A DNA stretch of 11,880 nt from Methylococcaceae bacterium UBA659 (GTDB taxonomy: Bacteria; Pseudomonadota; Gammaproteobacteria; Methylococcales; Methylomonadaceae), in the NCBI GenBank assembly GCA_002299495.1, contig DBNZ01000032.1:1-11880 (forward strand). The letters are read 5' to 3'. The position numbers were made by a program, and so were the translations under genes. The notes beneath the pieces are model-generated. The model made no database searches, was not told where the DNA came from, and saw only the letters and a list, made by a program, of their open reading frames with translations. Below, piece by piece: positions 1 to 7,308 of the stretch; position 1 is the first letter of the stretch, and each line of letters starts with the position of its first letter.

Positions 1-65
1 GAAAACAAGGAACTGACGGTGCTTTTGCCACAACCGATGCCGCCAGTTAGGCCGACTTTCAGCAT
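1..65 (-). CDS. coaE: Dephospho-CoA kinase, N-terminal 21 codons (cut by window edge)
   Basis: The visible N-terminus reads MLKVGLTGGIGCGKSTVSSL. It contains the P-loop GGIGCGKST, which together with the short MLKVGLTGGI lead-in is characteristic of dephospho-CoA kinase. This cytoplasmic enzyme phosphorylates the 3' hydroxyl of the ribose of dephospho-CoA, the last step of coenzyme A synthesis. The ATG lies only 3 bp after the pilD stop codon, and no strong Shine-Dalgarno sequence is visible, so translation is probably coupled to pilD. The order pilB-pilC-pilD-coaE is common in gammaproteobacteria and supports the call. The rest of the gene lies beyond the left edge, so completeness cannot be judged. 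Confidence 0.93.
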   Translation of the reverse strand, partial: MLKVGLTGGIGCGKSTVSSLF

Positions 66-68
66 GGA

Positions 69-950
69 TCACAATCCGGAAATGGCGACATATAGCTGGT
101 TAATCTGTTGTCCCCAAAGCAACGCAATCCAACCCGCAATCGCCAGATAAGGGCCAAAAGGGATGGGTTTGCTGCGTTCCTGGTTGCCGAAAACGATCAT
201 GGCTGTGCCCAGTAAAGCGCCCGCTAAAGTTGACATCAAAACGATTTGGGGCAGATATTGCCAACCCAGCCAAGCCCCGAACAAGGCGAGTAACTTAAAA
301 TCTCCAAATCCCATGCCTTCTTTGCCGGTTGTGAGCTTGAAGACATGGTACACGCCCCATAAAAATAGATAGCCGGCCACCGCACCGATGATGCTGGCAT
401 GGGCGTCTGTGAACCAATTGGACAAACTGAGCAATAAGCCTAGCCAAGTCAGTGGCAACGTGATCGAATCCGGGAGCAATTGATGGTCTATGTCAATGAA
501 GCTAAGGGCGATTAATGACCACGTCAATAGCAAACCCAGCACAGTATGTCCGGTAAAGCCAAAGTGCCATGCGACTATGACGGACAGCAATCCCGTGAAC
601 GCCTCGATGGCCGGATAACGCGCTGGAATGGCCGCGTCACAGTTGGCGCACCGTCCTTTCAGCAACAGATAGCTCAGTACGGGTATGTTTTGATGGGGTT
701 TTATCGGTGCTTGGCATTGCGGGCAACGGGATGGCGGTAGCAGCAGGTTGAAAGGTTCTGCCTCGGCAGGATTTTGGTAGGTGGCGGCATCAAGGGACAG
801 GTATTCGACACAATCTTTCCGCCATTCGCGTTGCATCATGATAGGCAAACGGTAAATGACCACGTTAAGAAAGCTGCCGACCATAAGCCCTGCGATACCC
901 ACGAAGGTGAGATAAAAAACCGGTTGGCTGAGTAGTTCAAGTGGTTGCAT
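69..950 (-). CDS. pilD: Type IV prepilin peptidase / N-methyltransferase PilD
   Basis: This inner-membrane aspartic protease removes the leader peptide from type IV prepilins and type II secretion pseudopilins, then methylates the new N-terminal residue. The 293-residue length is usual for the family. The N-terminal segment carries GSFLNVVIYRLP (about 25-36). A cytoplasmic loop has two CxxC pairs (Cys76/79 and Cys101/104) expected to bind zinc and needed for the long, bifunctional form. The two catalytic aspartates are expected at Asp153 in FIDIDHQLLPD and Asp217 in GMGFGDFKL (the GxGD motif). Several hydrophobic segments follow, and KPIPFGPYLA near 261-270 is also typical. The ATG at 950 lies about 40 bp after the pilC stop without a clear ribosome-binding site. 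It is the third gene of the pilus operon and precedes coaE by 3 bp. Confidence 0.97.
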   Translation of the reverse strand: MQPLELLSQPVFYLTFVGIAGLMVGSFLNVVIYRLPIMMQREWRKDCVEYLSLDAATYQNPAEAEPFNLLLPPSRCPQCQAPIKPHQNIPVLSYLLLKGRCANCDAAIPARYPAIEAFTGLLSVIVAWHFGFTGHTVLGLLLTWSLIALSFIDIDHQLLPDSITLPLTWLGLLLSLSNWFTDAHASIIGAVAGYLFLWGVYHVFKLTTGKEGMGFGDFKLLALFGAWLGWQYLPQIVLMSTLAGALLGTAMIVFGNQERSKPIPFGPYLAIAGWIALLWGQQINQLYVAISGL

Positions 951-989
951 GGGGTCAATTACAGACAGGTTGATAGGTAGGGCCGCACC

Positions 990-2207
990 TTAAATGGCCG
1001 CGCCTAATTTGAATATCGGCAGGTACATGGCCACGACCAAGCCACCTACTAACGTACCTAACACCACCAGGATAATCGGTTCCATTAAGCTGCTTAAGTT
1101 GTCGACTAAGTTATCCACTTCTTCTTCAAAAAAATCGGCCACTTTGGCCAACATGAAATCCATGGAGCCGGATTCTTCGCCAATTGAGACCATTTGTTGC
1201 ACCATGAACGGCCAGATGCCAACTTGTTGCATGGCAAATTGTAACCGTTGGCCGTCGGCGACATTTTCACGCATTTTTAGCACCGCTTCAGCATAGATGA
1301 TGTTGCCGCAAGCGCCCGCTACTGAGCGCAGGGCTTCGACCAACGGCACACCCGCGGCGGACATGGTGGATAAAGTGCGGGCAAAACGGGCGACGGCCGA
1401 TTTACTGATGATTTGGCCGACGATAGGCATACGCAGGAGTACTTTGTCCAGAAAATGGTTAAACGGCCTTGACCGCTTTTTAAAGTAGGTAAAGGTAAAT
1501 ACGCTCGCAACGATAATGATTAACAGAATCCACCAGTACTCTTGCAACCATTGGGACATATCGATGACCATGCGGGTAAAGCCGGGCAGGTCGGCGCCGA
1601 AGCTTTTGAATAAATCCTCAAACACAGGCACTACAAACAATAACAAGATGGCGGTGACGACCACGGCCACGACAATGACAGCGATTGGATAAGTCAGGGC
1701 TTTTTGGATTTTCTTTTTCATGGATTCGGTTTTTTCTTTATAGGTGGCGATCTTATCCAATAAAGTGTCCAGTACCCCCGCCTGTTCGCCCGCCCCAACC
1801 AGGTTGCAAAATAAATCATCAAAATAAACCGGACGCTTGCCTAAAGCCTCGGCCAAGGTTGAACCCCCTTCTATATCGGCTTTGATGGACAGCAATAAAT
1901 CCTGCATGCTGGCGTTAGAATGCCCTCGGCCGACAATCTCTAGGGCTTGCACCAACGGTATGCCCGATGCCAACATGGTGGCCAATTGCCGGGAGAAGAA
2001 GGCAATGTCACCACTGGTGATGGATTGGGGCCGCGAACCGAACAAGGGTTTGGGCTTTGGCTTGATCTTGGTGACCCGAAAACCTTGTTGCCTGAGTTCA
2101 ACTTTGGCCACTAATTCGCTTCGGGCGCTAATTTCACCCGTTATTTTCTTTCGGGTTTTGTCGACCCCCGTCCAGATAAAGTCTATTTTCTCGGTTTTCG
2201 TTGTCAT
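990..2207 (-). CDS. pilC: Type IV pilus inner-membrane platform protein PilC
   Basis: PilC is the polytopic inner-membrane platform of the type IV pilus machine. It couples the cytoplasmic ATPases to pilin insertion and extraction. The 405-residue protein has the family's duplicated GspF/PilC layout: one T2SSF domain at about 69-192 and a second at about 272-394. Each begins with a related segment (FFSRQLATMLASGIPLVQAL and FARTLSTMSAAGVPLVEAL). Hydrophobic helices are visible at about 172-194, 224-244 and 377-397. The N-terminal cytoplasmic part is rich in Lys and Arg. The ATG lies 3 bp after the pilB stop, and an AAGGA motif inside the end of pilB sits 7 bp upstream, which fits coupled translation. 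Length and domain order are normal, and nothing appears broken. Confidence 0.97.
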   Translation of the reverse strand: MTTKTEKIDFIWTGVDKTRKKITGEISARSELVAKVELRQQGFRVTKIKPKPKPLFGSRPQSITSGDIAFFSRQLATMLASGIPLVQALEIVGRGHSNASMQDLLLSIKADIEGGSTLAEALGKRPVYFDDLFCNLVGAGEQAGVLDTLLDKIATYKEKTESMKKKIQKALTYPIAVIVVAVVVTAILLLFVVPVFEDLFKSFGADLPGFTRMVIDMSQWLQEYWWILLIIIVASVFTFTYFKKRSRPFNHFLDKVLLRMPIVGQIISKSAVARFARTLSTMSAAGVPLVEALRSVAGACGNIIYAEAVLKMRENVADGQRLQFAMQQVGIWPFMVQQMVSIGEESGSMDFMLAKVADFFEEEVDNLVDNLSSLMEPIILVVLGTLVGGLVVAMYLPIFKLGAAI

Positions 2208-2210
2208 ATT

Positions 2211-3923
2211 TTATTCCTTCGTTATCCGGTCAATTTCTTCCAGGCTGGTTACTCCATCGCGGACCTTATTCAAGCCGGAAGCCCGCAAGTCATTGATGCC
2301 CTCCGCTTTGGCAAGCTGGGTCAATTGTAAGGAGTTGCCGCCCGCAAGGATTAATTCACTCATTTTTTCGCTTAATGTCATCACTTGATAGATACCTACC
2401 CGGCCTCTGTAGCCATTGGTGCATTGTTCACAACCCTTTGCACGGTAGGTGACCAGATCGGGCAAATCTTCCTCACGGAAGCCGGCGGATAGCAATACAT
2501 TCGGCGGATAGTTGGCCGGTTCTTTGCAATTTTCGCACAGCCGTCTGGCTAAACGCTGCGCCATAATCAAATTCACCGCAGAGACGATGTTGAAAGGCGC
2601 TACGCCCATTTGCATCAAACGGTTAAGGGATTGAGGGGCGTCGTTCGTATGCAGGGTTGATAACACCAAATGCCCGGTTTGCGCGGCTTTGACGGCAATA
2701 TCGGCGGTTTCTAAATCGCGGACCTCGCCGACCATGATGATGTCAGGGTCTTGGCGTAAGAACGATCTCAGGGCGTTGGCAAAAGTCAGGCCGGCTTTGT
2801 TGTTGACATTGACTTGGTTAATGCCTTCTACGGTGATTTCGACCGGGTCCTCGGCCGTGGATATGTTCCGGTCGATGCTGTTGAGTATGTTCAAAGCCGT
2901 ATACAAAGTGACCGTTTTTCCGCTTCCTGTAGGTCCTGTCACCAAGATCAGCCCGTATGGCTTGTTGATGGCTTTCAGGAATAATTCCATTTGAGCTGGC
3001 TCGAACCCCAGTTTTTCAATGCCCATTCTGGCCACGGTAGGGTCGAGAATTCTCAGCACCACCTTTTCACCAAACAGGGTAGGGCAGGTGCTGACCCGAA
3101 AATCGATCGCCCGGGTTTTTGAGACTATCATTTTCACCCGACCGTCTTGGGGAACCCGGCGTTCGGCTATGTCTAACCGGGACATGACTTTGATGCGTGA
3201 GATGATCCGGGTGGCTATGTTGACAGGCGGATTGGACACCGTGTAAAGAATGCCGTCTTGCCGAAAACGGATACGGAACAGTTTTTCGTAGGGTTCGATA
3301 TGAACATCCGAAGCGCCTTTTTTTATCGCGTCCAGCAGAATCTTGTTGACAAAGCGTACGACCGGGGCTTCGTCCGCAGCTGTCGCCTGTGCCTCCGCTA
3401 CGCCTTCTTCTTCGCCGCCGGCAATGTTGAATTTTTCTAGGTCTTCATCCAGCAATTCCGTTATCACATCGTTGGCCACCTCTAAGGCGGCTTCAATGGC
3501 TTTACCCAGCTTGTCATCTTCCACCAAGATGATTTCTGGCCGCAGTAAACTTTGGAATTTGATGTCTTCCACCGCCAAATGGTCGGTGGGGTCGGACATG
3601 GCCACGAACAAGGTCTTGCCCCGGATAAACAAGGGCAATGCCCGATGCTTGCGGATAAGGTTTCCGCTGACCAGGTTTATCGGTAAGCTGCGCCAGTCTA
3701 TAGCCGCTAAATCAAACACGGGCAGGCCATATTCAACGGAGGCCTTTAACGCTAATGACTTGCTGTTAATCAGACGATTATTGACCAGTTGGGTGATGAC
3801 TGGGATTTGTTCTTGTAAGGCTTGCTTTTGATGGCTTCGGATATCACTGTCCGAGAGCCCTCCTTCCGCCATCAGCAGTTTGGTAAAACCGGTAATCTTT
3901 ATTTCGGCCGAAGTGGATGACAT
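2211..3923 (-). CDS. pilB: Type IV pilus extension ATPase PilB
   Basis: PilB is the hexameric cytoplasmic ATPase that powers pilus extension. The 570 residues match the usual length. An N-terminal MshEN/GspE-N region (about 1-150) precedes a hinge and the core starting at DEAPVVRFVNKILLDAI. The core shows Walker A GPTGSGKT (330-337), the Asp box STAEDPVE (about 355-362), the Walker B-type stretch DPDIIMVGE (392-400) and the His box TGHLVLSTLHT (416-426). Four cysteines (463, 466, 498, 501) form the zinc-binding CxxC pairs of PilB/GspE ATPases. The stop codon is 3 bp before pilC. The 86 bp separating it from valS has no convincing terminator and only a weak -10-like CATAAT near 3926-3931, so the pilus genes may be read through from valS or use an unrecognised promoter. 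The chosen ATG aligns with known PilB N-termini but lacks a good Shine-Dalgarno sequence. Confidence 0.97.
   Translation of the reverse strand: MSSTSAEIKITGFTKLLMAEGGLSDSDIRSHQKQALQEQIPVITQLVNNRLINSKSLALKASVEYGLPVFDLAAIDWRSLPINLVSGNLIRKHRALPLFIRGKTLFVAMSDPTDHLAVEDIKFQSLLRPEIILVEDDKLGKAIEAALEVANDVITELLDEDLEKFNIAGGEEEGVAEAQATAADEAPVVRFVNKILLDAIKKGASDVHIEPYEKLFRIRFRQDGILYTVSNPPVNIATRIISRIKVMSRLDIAERRVPQDGRVKMIVSKTRAIDFRVSTCPTLFGEKVVLRILDPTVARMGIEKLGFEPAQMELFLKAINKPYGLILVTGPTGSGKTVTLYTALNILNSIDRNISTAEDPVEITVEGINQVNVNNKAGLTFANALRSFLRQDPDIIMVGEVRDLETADIAVKAAQTGHLVLSTLHTNDAPQSLNRLMQMGVAPFNIVSAVNLIMAQRLARRLCENCKEPANYPPNVLLSAGFREEDLPDLVTYRAKGCEQCTNGYRGRVGIYQVMTLSEKMSELILAGGNSLQLTQLAKAEGINDLRASGLNKVRDGVTSLEEIDRITKE
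2215..2219 (-). promoter_or_regulatory. Ribosome-binding site of pilC inside the pilB 3' end
   Basis: On the minus strand AAGGA lies 7 bp before the pilC ATG and overlaps the last sense codons of pilB. This fixes the pilC start and points to translational coupling of the two genes. Confidence 0.7.
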
Positions 3924-4009
3924 CGATTATGCAGTGCGCGGTGTAATGGCTAAAATTGCCAACGGGTGATTTGAAACGAGCCTCTGCCTATTGGTGGCGG
4001 GTTGTTGGG

Positions 4010-6808
4010 CTAAAGCAATGTAATTTTTTCGTGCTGTCGCTGAAGATTGTTCAATAAATTGACTAGCCCGGCGAGCCTGGCTTTTTCCTTGTCTATCACG
4101 TCTGCGGGCGCTTTATCGATAAACGCAGGATTACTAAGTTTTGTTTCAATCCTGGGCAAGTCATTTTTAAGCCGTTGGATTTCCTTGTCCAAGCGGCTTA
4201 ATTCTGCTTGCTTATCAATCAAGCCGGCCATTGGAATCAGGATCCGAAGATCCCCTACCATGGCCATGGCCGATTCGGGTGCATGGTCATCCGAACCTAA
4301 CCATTTTAATGTTTCCAGTCTAGCCAATTTTTCCAAATAAACCAGATTATTTCTGACCCTATCCCGGTCTTGCTCGGAACCGTCCTGTAACAAAACGGGT
4401 ACGGCCTTGCCGGGGGCTATGTTCATTTCGCCCCGGATCCGGCGGACACCCAAAATGAACGTCATCAACCAATCGGCATCGGCAATGGCGGCGGTGTCGA
4501 TTTGGCTGGCTTCGTAGGTGGGATAAGCTTGCAACATGATGGTGTTGCCTGGCGTATCCGCCAGTGGCGCCACCCGCTGCCAAATTTCTTCGGTGATGAA
4601 CGGCATGATAGGGTGTGCAAGCCGAAGCAAGGTTTCCAAAACCGTCACCAGCGTCTTCCGGGTGCCCCGTTGGACGGCGGCGTTTTCAGATTGCAGCGAA
4701 ATTTTCGCCATTTCCAAATACCAGTCGCAGTATTCGTTCCAGCTGAATTCATAAATCGCTTGGGCCGCCAAATCGAAGCGGTAATGGTCAATGGCATGGC
4801 AGGTGGTTGCTATGGTCTGGTTTAGAAGGGCGATAATCCACCGGTCAACCGTTTGGAGCGCAACCTCCTGACCTGGCCTTCCGCAATCGAAACCTTCGGT
4901 GTTCATTAACACATAGCGCGCCGCGTTCCAGAGCTTGTTGCAGAAGTTCCGGTAGCCTTCGGTGCGTTGCAGGTCAAAGCGTATGTCGCGGCCGGTCGAA
5001 GCCAGCGAGGCGAAGGTGAAACGCAGTGCGTCGGTGCCGTAGGCGGCAATGCCGTCGGGGAATTCCTTGCGCGTGGCTTGTGCGATTTTCTTGGCCAAAT
5101 GCGGCTGCATCATGCCGGCGGTGCGTTTTTGCACCAAGGGTTCCAACTCGATGCCGTCGATGATGTCCAGCGGGTCGAGGATGTTGCCCTTGGACTTGGA
5201 CATTTTCTGGCCTTCGGCGTCGCGTACCAGGCCGTGGATGTAGACTTCGCGGAACGGCACGTCGCCTTGGAATTTCAGGCCCATCATGATCATCCGCGCC
5301 ACCCAGAAGAAAATGATGTCAAAACCGGTGACCAACACGCTGGTCGGGTAAAACTTGGCCAGTTCCGGCGTTTGTTCCGGCCAGCCTAGGGTGGAAAACG
5401 GCCATAAGGCGGACGAGAACCAAGTGTCCAACACGTCTTCGTCTTGCTTGAGCGGACAGTCTGCGGGTAAACGGTGTTGCTCCCGGATAGCGGCTTCGGA
5501 ACGGCCTACATAAACATGGCCCTGGTCGTCGTACCAGGCAGGTATCCGGTGCCCCCACCAGATTTGCCGCGAGATGCACCAATCTTGGATATGGTGCATC
5601 CAGTCAAAATAGGTGTTTTTCCAGTTGTCCGGTACGAACTTGATGGCGCCGGTTTCGACGGCGGCAATCGCAGGTTCCGCTAACGGTGCGATTTTGACGT
5701 ACCATTGATCGGTCAGCAGCGGTTCTATGACCGCCCCAGTGCGGTCGCCGCGTGGCACCATTAGTTTGTGGTCGGCAATTTTTTCCAGCAGCCCTTGCGC
5801 TGTCAAATCGGCGACAATTTGCTGGCGGGCGGCGAAACGGTCCAGGCCGTGGTATCGGCTAGGGATTAATGCGTCTACTCGCACTGCGGCATCGACGGTG
5901 AAGATGTTGAACAAGCCGCCGTGGGGCGCATCCATCATCGCCGAGGTATGGCGGTGGCGGGTCCAGACCTCGTAGTCGTTGAAATCATGCGCGGGGGTGA
6001 TCTTGACGCAACCGGTGCCGAATTCGGGGGCTACATAGTCATCGGCGATGATCGGGATGCGGCGGCCGGTCAGTGGCACAACCAAGAATTCGCCCAGCAA
6101 GTGTTGGTAACGTTCGTCATCAGGGTGGATGGCGACGGCGGCGTCGCCTAGCAAGGTCTCAGGGCGGGTGGTGGCGACGATCAGATGGCCTTGCCCGTGC
6201 GACAACGGATAGCGGATATGCCACATCGAGCCGTTTTCTTCCTCGGACAACACTTCTAGGTCGGATACGGCGGTATGCAGGACCGGGTCCCAGTTCACCA
6301 GGCGTTTGCCACGGTAGATCAAGCCTTCTTCGTACAAACGGATGAATACTTCCTGCACCGCCTCAGACATGCCCTCATCCAGCGTGAACCGCTCGCGTGT
6401 CCAGTCCAGCGACGAACCCATGCGCCGCAATTGGCGGGTGATGGCGCCGCCCGATGCTTCCTTCCAGTGCCAGACTTTTTCAATAAACGCCTCGCGCCCG
6501 TAGTCGTGGCGGGTCTTGCCTTCGGCATGGCATAAACGTTCGACCACCATTTGGGTGGCGATCCCGGCGTGGTCGGTGCCTGCTTGCCACAGCGTGCTAC
6601 GGCCTTTCATCCGGTGGTAACGGGTCAGCGCGTCCATGATGGTGTCTTGGAATGCGTGGCCCATGTGCAGGCTGCCGGTGACGTTGGGCGGTGGGATCAT
6701 GATGCAGTAAGGGGTTTGCGCGTTTGGGTCGGCCTTAAAATAACCGTTTTCCTCCCAAATGGGGTACCAGCGTTTTTCGATGTCGTGCGGTGAATACGTC
6801 TTTTCCAT
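4010..6808 (-). CDS. valS: Valyl-tRNA synthetase
   Basis: This class I aminoacyl-tRNA synthetase charges tRNA-Val in the cytoplasm and edits misactivated threonine. I prefer the ATG at 6808 (932 residues, starting [14 protein letters not shown]), because this matches the E. coli protein start MEKTYNPQDIE. An in-frame TTG at 6829 would add seven residues (939 total). Visible in the 932 numbering are the HIGH-type motif HMGH (48-51) within [15 protein letters not shown], the editing-domain signature [10 protein letters not shown] (213-222), [18 protein letters not shown] (264-281), [18 protein letters not shown] (about 409-426), KMSKS (536-540), the anticodon-binding region (about 650-800) and a C-terminal coiled-coil arm (about 860-932). 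The editing domain has an unusual loop (residues 281-304) where [17 protein letters not shown] replaces the usual GKRHxLP. The gene is intact and ends 86 bp before pilB. Confidence 0.97.
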   Translation of the reverse strand: MEKTYSPHDIEKRWYPIWEENGYFKADPNAQTPYCIMIPPPNVTGSLHMGHAFQDTIMDALTRYHRMKGRSTLWQAGTDHAGIATQMVVERLCHAEGKTRHDYGREAFIEKVWHWKEASGGAITRQLRRMGSSLDWTRERFTLDEGMSEAVQEVFIRLYEEGLIYRGKRLVNWDPVLHTAVSDLEVLSEEENGSMWHIRYPLSHGQGHLIVATTRPETLLGDAAVAIHPDDERYQHLLGEFLVVPLTGRRIPIIADDYVAPEFGTGCVKITPAHDFNDYEVWTRHRHTSAMMDAPHGGLFNIFTVDAAVRVDALIPSRYHGLDRFAARQQIVADLTAQGLLEKIADHKLMVPRGDRTGAVIEPLLTDQWYVKIAPLAEPAIAAVETGAIKFVPDNWKNTYFDWMHHIQDWCISRQIWWGHRIPAWYDDQGHVYVGRSEAAIREQHRLPADCPLKQDEDVLDTWFSSALWPFSTLGWPEQTPELAKFYPTSVLVTGFDIIFFWVARMIMMGLKFQGDVPFREVYIHGLVRDAEGQKMSKSKGNILDPLDIIDGIELEPLVQKRTAGMMQPHLAKKIAQATRKEFPDGIAAYGTDALRFTFASLASTGRDIRFDLQRTEGYRNFCNKLWNAARYVLMNTEGFDCGRPGQEVALQTVDRWIIALLNQTIATTCHAIDHYRFDLAAQAIYEFSWNEYCDWYLEMAKISLQSENAAVQRGTRKTLVTVLETLLRLAHPIMPFITEEIWQRVAPLADTPGNTIMLQAYPTYEASQIDTAAIADADWLMTFILGVRRIRGEMNIAPGKAVPVLLQDGSEQDRDRVRNNLVYLEKLARLETLKWLGSDDHAPESAMAMVGDLRILIPMAGLIDKQAELSRLDKEIQRLKNDLPRIETKLSNPAFIDKAPADVIDKEKARLAGLVNLLNNLQRQHEKITLL

Positions 6809-6844
6809 GCGGCTTTGCTGTTTTTTCAAAAGATAAAGCAGAGC

Positions 6845-6874
6845 ATTTTAACGGGGATTCGCTATTTTTGCGAA
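6845..6874 (-). promoter_or_regulatory. Candidate sigma-70 promoter of valS
   Basis: On the minus strand TTCGCA (6869-6874, 4 of 6 consensus -35 bases) and TAAAAT (6845-6850, 5 of 6 consensus -10 bases) are separated by 18 bp and lie just upstream of valS. The -35 overlaps a small inverted repeat, TTCGC with GCGAA around an AT-rich loop (6858-6874). This is a pattern match only; the spacing is good but not decisive. Confidence 0.35.
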
Positions 6875-6940
6875 AGCTGGTTTTGGGCATCCAAGCCCCA
6901 GCAAGCAGCAAACACTTCACGCGACCTAATGCCTGCGGTG

Positions 6941-7103
6941 CCCCGATGCGTCCGCGTCACCTCGCCCCGACCCCACAAGGGGTCGAAACATAGGCTCTCG
7001 CATGACTTGACGGCGTTTCGCGATGCCTTGCAGGTTTTCTCCGCTGCGAAAACCCGCCCGGCGCTACGCCTATCGGGGACTAAAAACCTTCGCTTCGCTA
7101 GCG
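6941..7103. other. Hairpin-rich gene-free segment upstream of valS
   Basis: No credible gene is seen in 6809-7169. Several inverted repeats are stacked here: CGACCCC/GGGGTCG with a 4-base loop (6968-6985), GGTTTTC/GAAAACC with an 8-base loop (7033-7054), GGCG/CGCC around 7060-7070, and the palindrome CGCTAGCG (7096-7103). CCCCGAT (6941-6947) is complementary to ATCGGGG (7072-7078), so the two inner hairpins could be enclosed by a closing stem, giving a branched fold on either strand. A 92-codon minus-strand open frame (6862-7140) crosses it, but its composition and lack of recognisable motifs argue against a gene. It could be a degenerate interspersed repeat, a structured RNA or simply old repeat debris; the sequence alone does not decide. 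Confidence 0.4.
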
Positions 7104-7169
7104 CTCCGTTGCCAAGATTTTCAGCGCAGGGATAAAGCAAGGCGGTATTGGGTTTTTGTTTGTTGGTAT

Positions 7170-7263
7170 CTTAAGGAAGTGCTGATTAAGTCCCCTCTCC
7201 TTGGGGGAGAGGGCGCTTTTTTGATTTAATCAGCCCTTCCCTTAAGGGAAACTCTGAATAAGT
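7170..7263. repeat. Palindromic repeat array, MITE-like
   Basis: Three copies of a roughly 22-bp motif occur in alternating orientation. Copy one starts at 7170 (CTTAAGGAAGTGCTGATTAA). Copy two is its inverted partner ending at 7246, read on the minus strand as CTTAAGGGAAGGGCTGATTA. Copy three starts at 7241 in plus orientation (CTTAAGGGAAACTCTGAATA) and shares the palindrome CTTAAG with copy two. Copies one and two pair over about 23 bases with one gap and two mismatches, forming terminal inverted repeats around a 67-bp core flanked by TTAA on both sides (7171-7174 and 7242-7245). A second hairpin is nested in the core. Size, inverted ends and a possible TTAA target duplication fit a tiny non-autonomous transposon-derived element. 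No transposase is present. I cannot name the parent family from sequence alone. Confidence 0.6.
7193..7222 (+). terminator. Nested hairpin followed by a T run, terminator-like on the plus strand
   Basis: CCCTCTCC (7193-7200) and GGAGAGGG (7206-7213) form an 8-bp GC-rich stem with a 5-base loop, followed three bases later by six T (7217-7222). The form is that of a Rho-independent terminator for plus-strand transcription, yet no plus-strand gene lies upstream. It may just be the inner palindrome of the surrounding repeat, or stop antisense transcription. It lacks a T run in the minus direction, so it is not an obvious terminator for the sensor kinase. Confidence 0.35.
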
Positions 7264-7308
7264 TCTTCGATGCGCGGCCATGCGGTGTGGGAGCGCCGCC
7301 TTGGGGTG

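Noticed and set aside
1837..2388. 183-codon plus-strand open frame across the pilC/pilB junction
   Set aside because: It is antisense to two well-supported conserved genes and shows no family motif; it is a shadow of their codon use.
3343..3831. 162-codon plus-strand open frame inside pilB
   Set aside because: Fully antisense to PilB, low-complexity Ser/Ala-rich product, no recognisable domain.
3926..3931. CATAAT as a -10 box for pilB
   Set aside because: It ends only two bases before the ATG, and the matching -35 position (TTTAGC) has just 3 of 6 consensus bases.
3950..3975. Possible sigma-54 promoter (TTGGCAATTTTAGC) upstream of pilB
   Set aside because: The GG to GC spacing is 8 instead of the required 10 bases.
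4967..5389. 140-codon plus-strand open frame inside valS
   Set aside because: Antisense to the conserved catalytic core of valS and without motifs.
6862..7140. 92-codon minus-strand open frame upstream of valS
   Set aside because: It crosses several hairpins, has no recognisable domain and overlaps the likely valS promoter; more likely repeat sequence than a gene.
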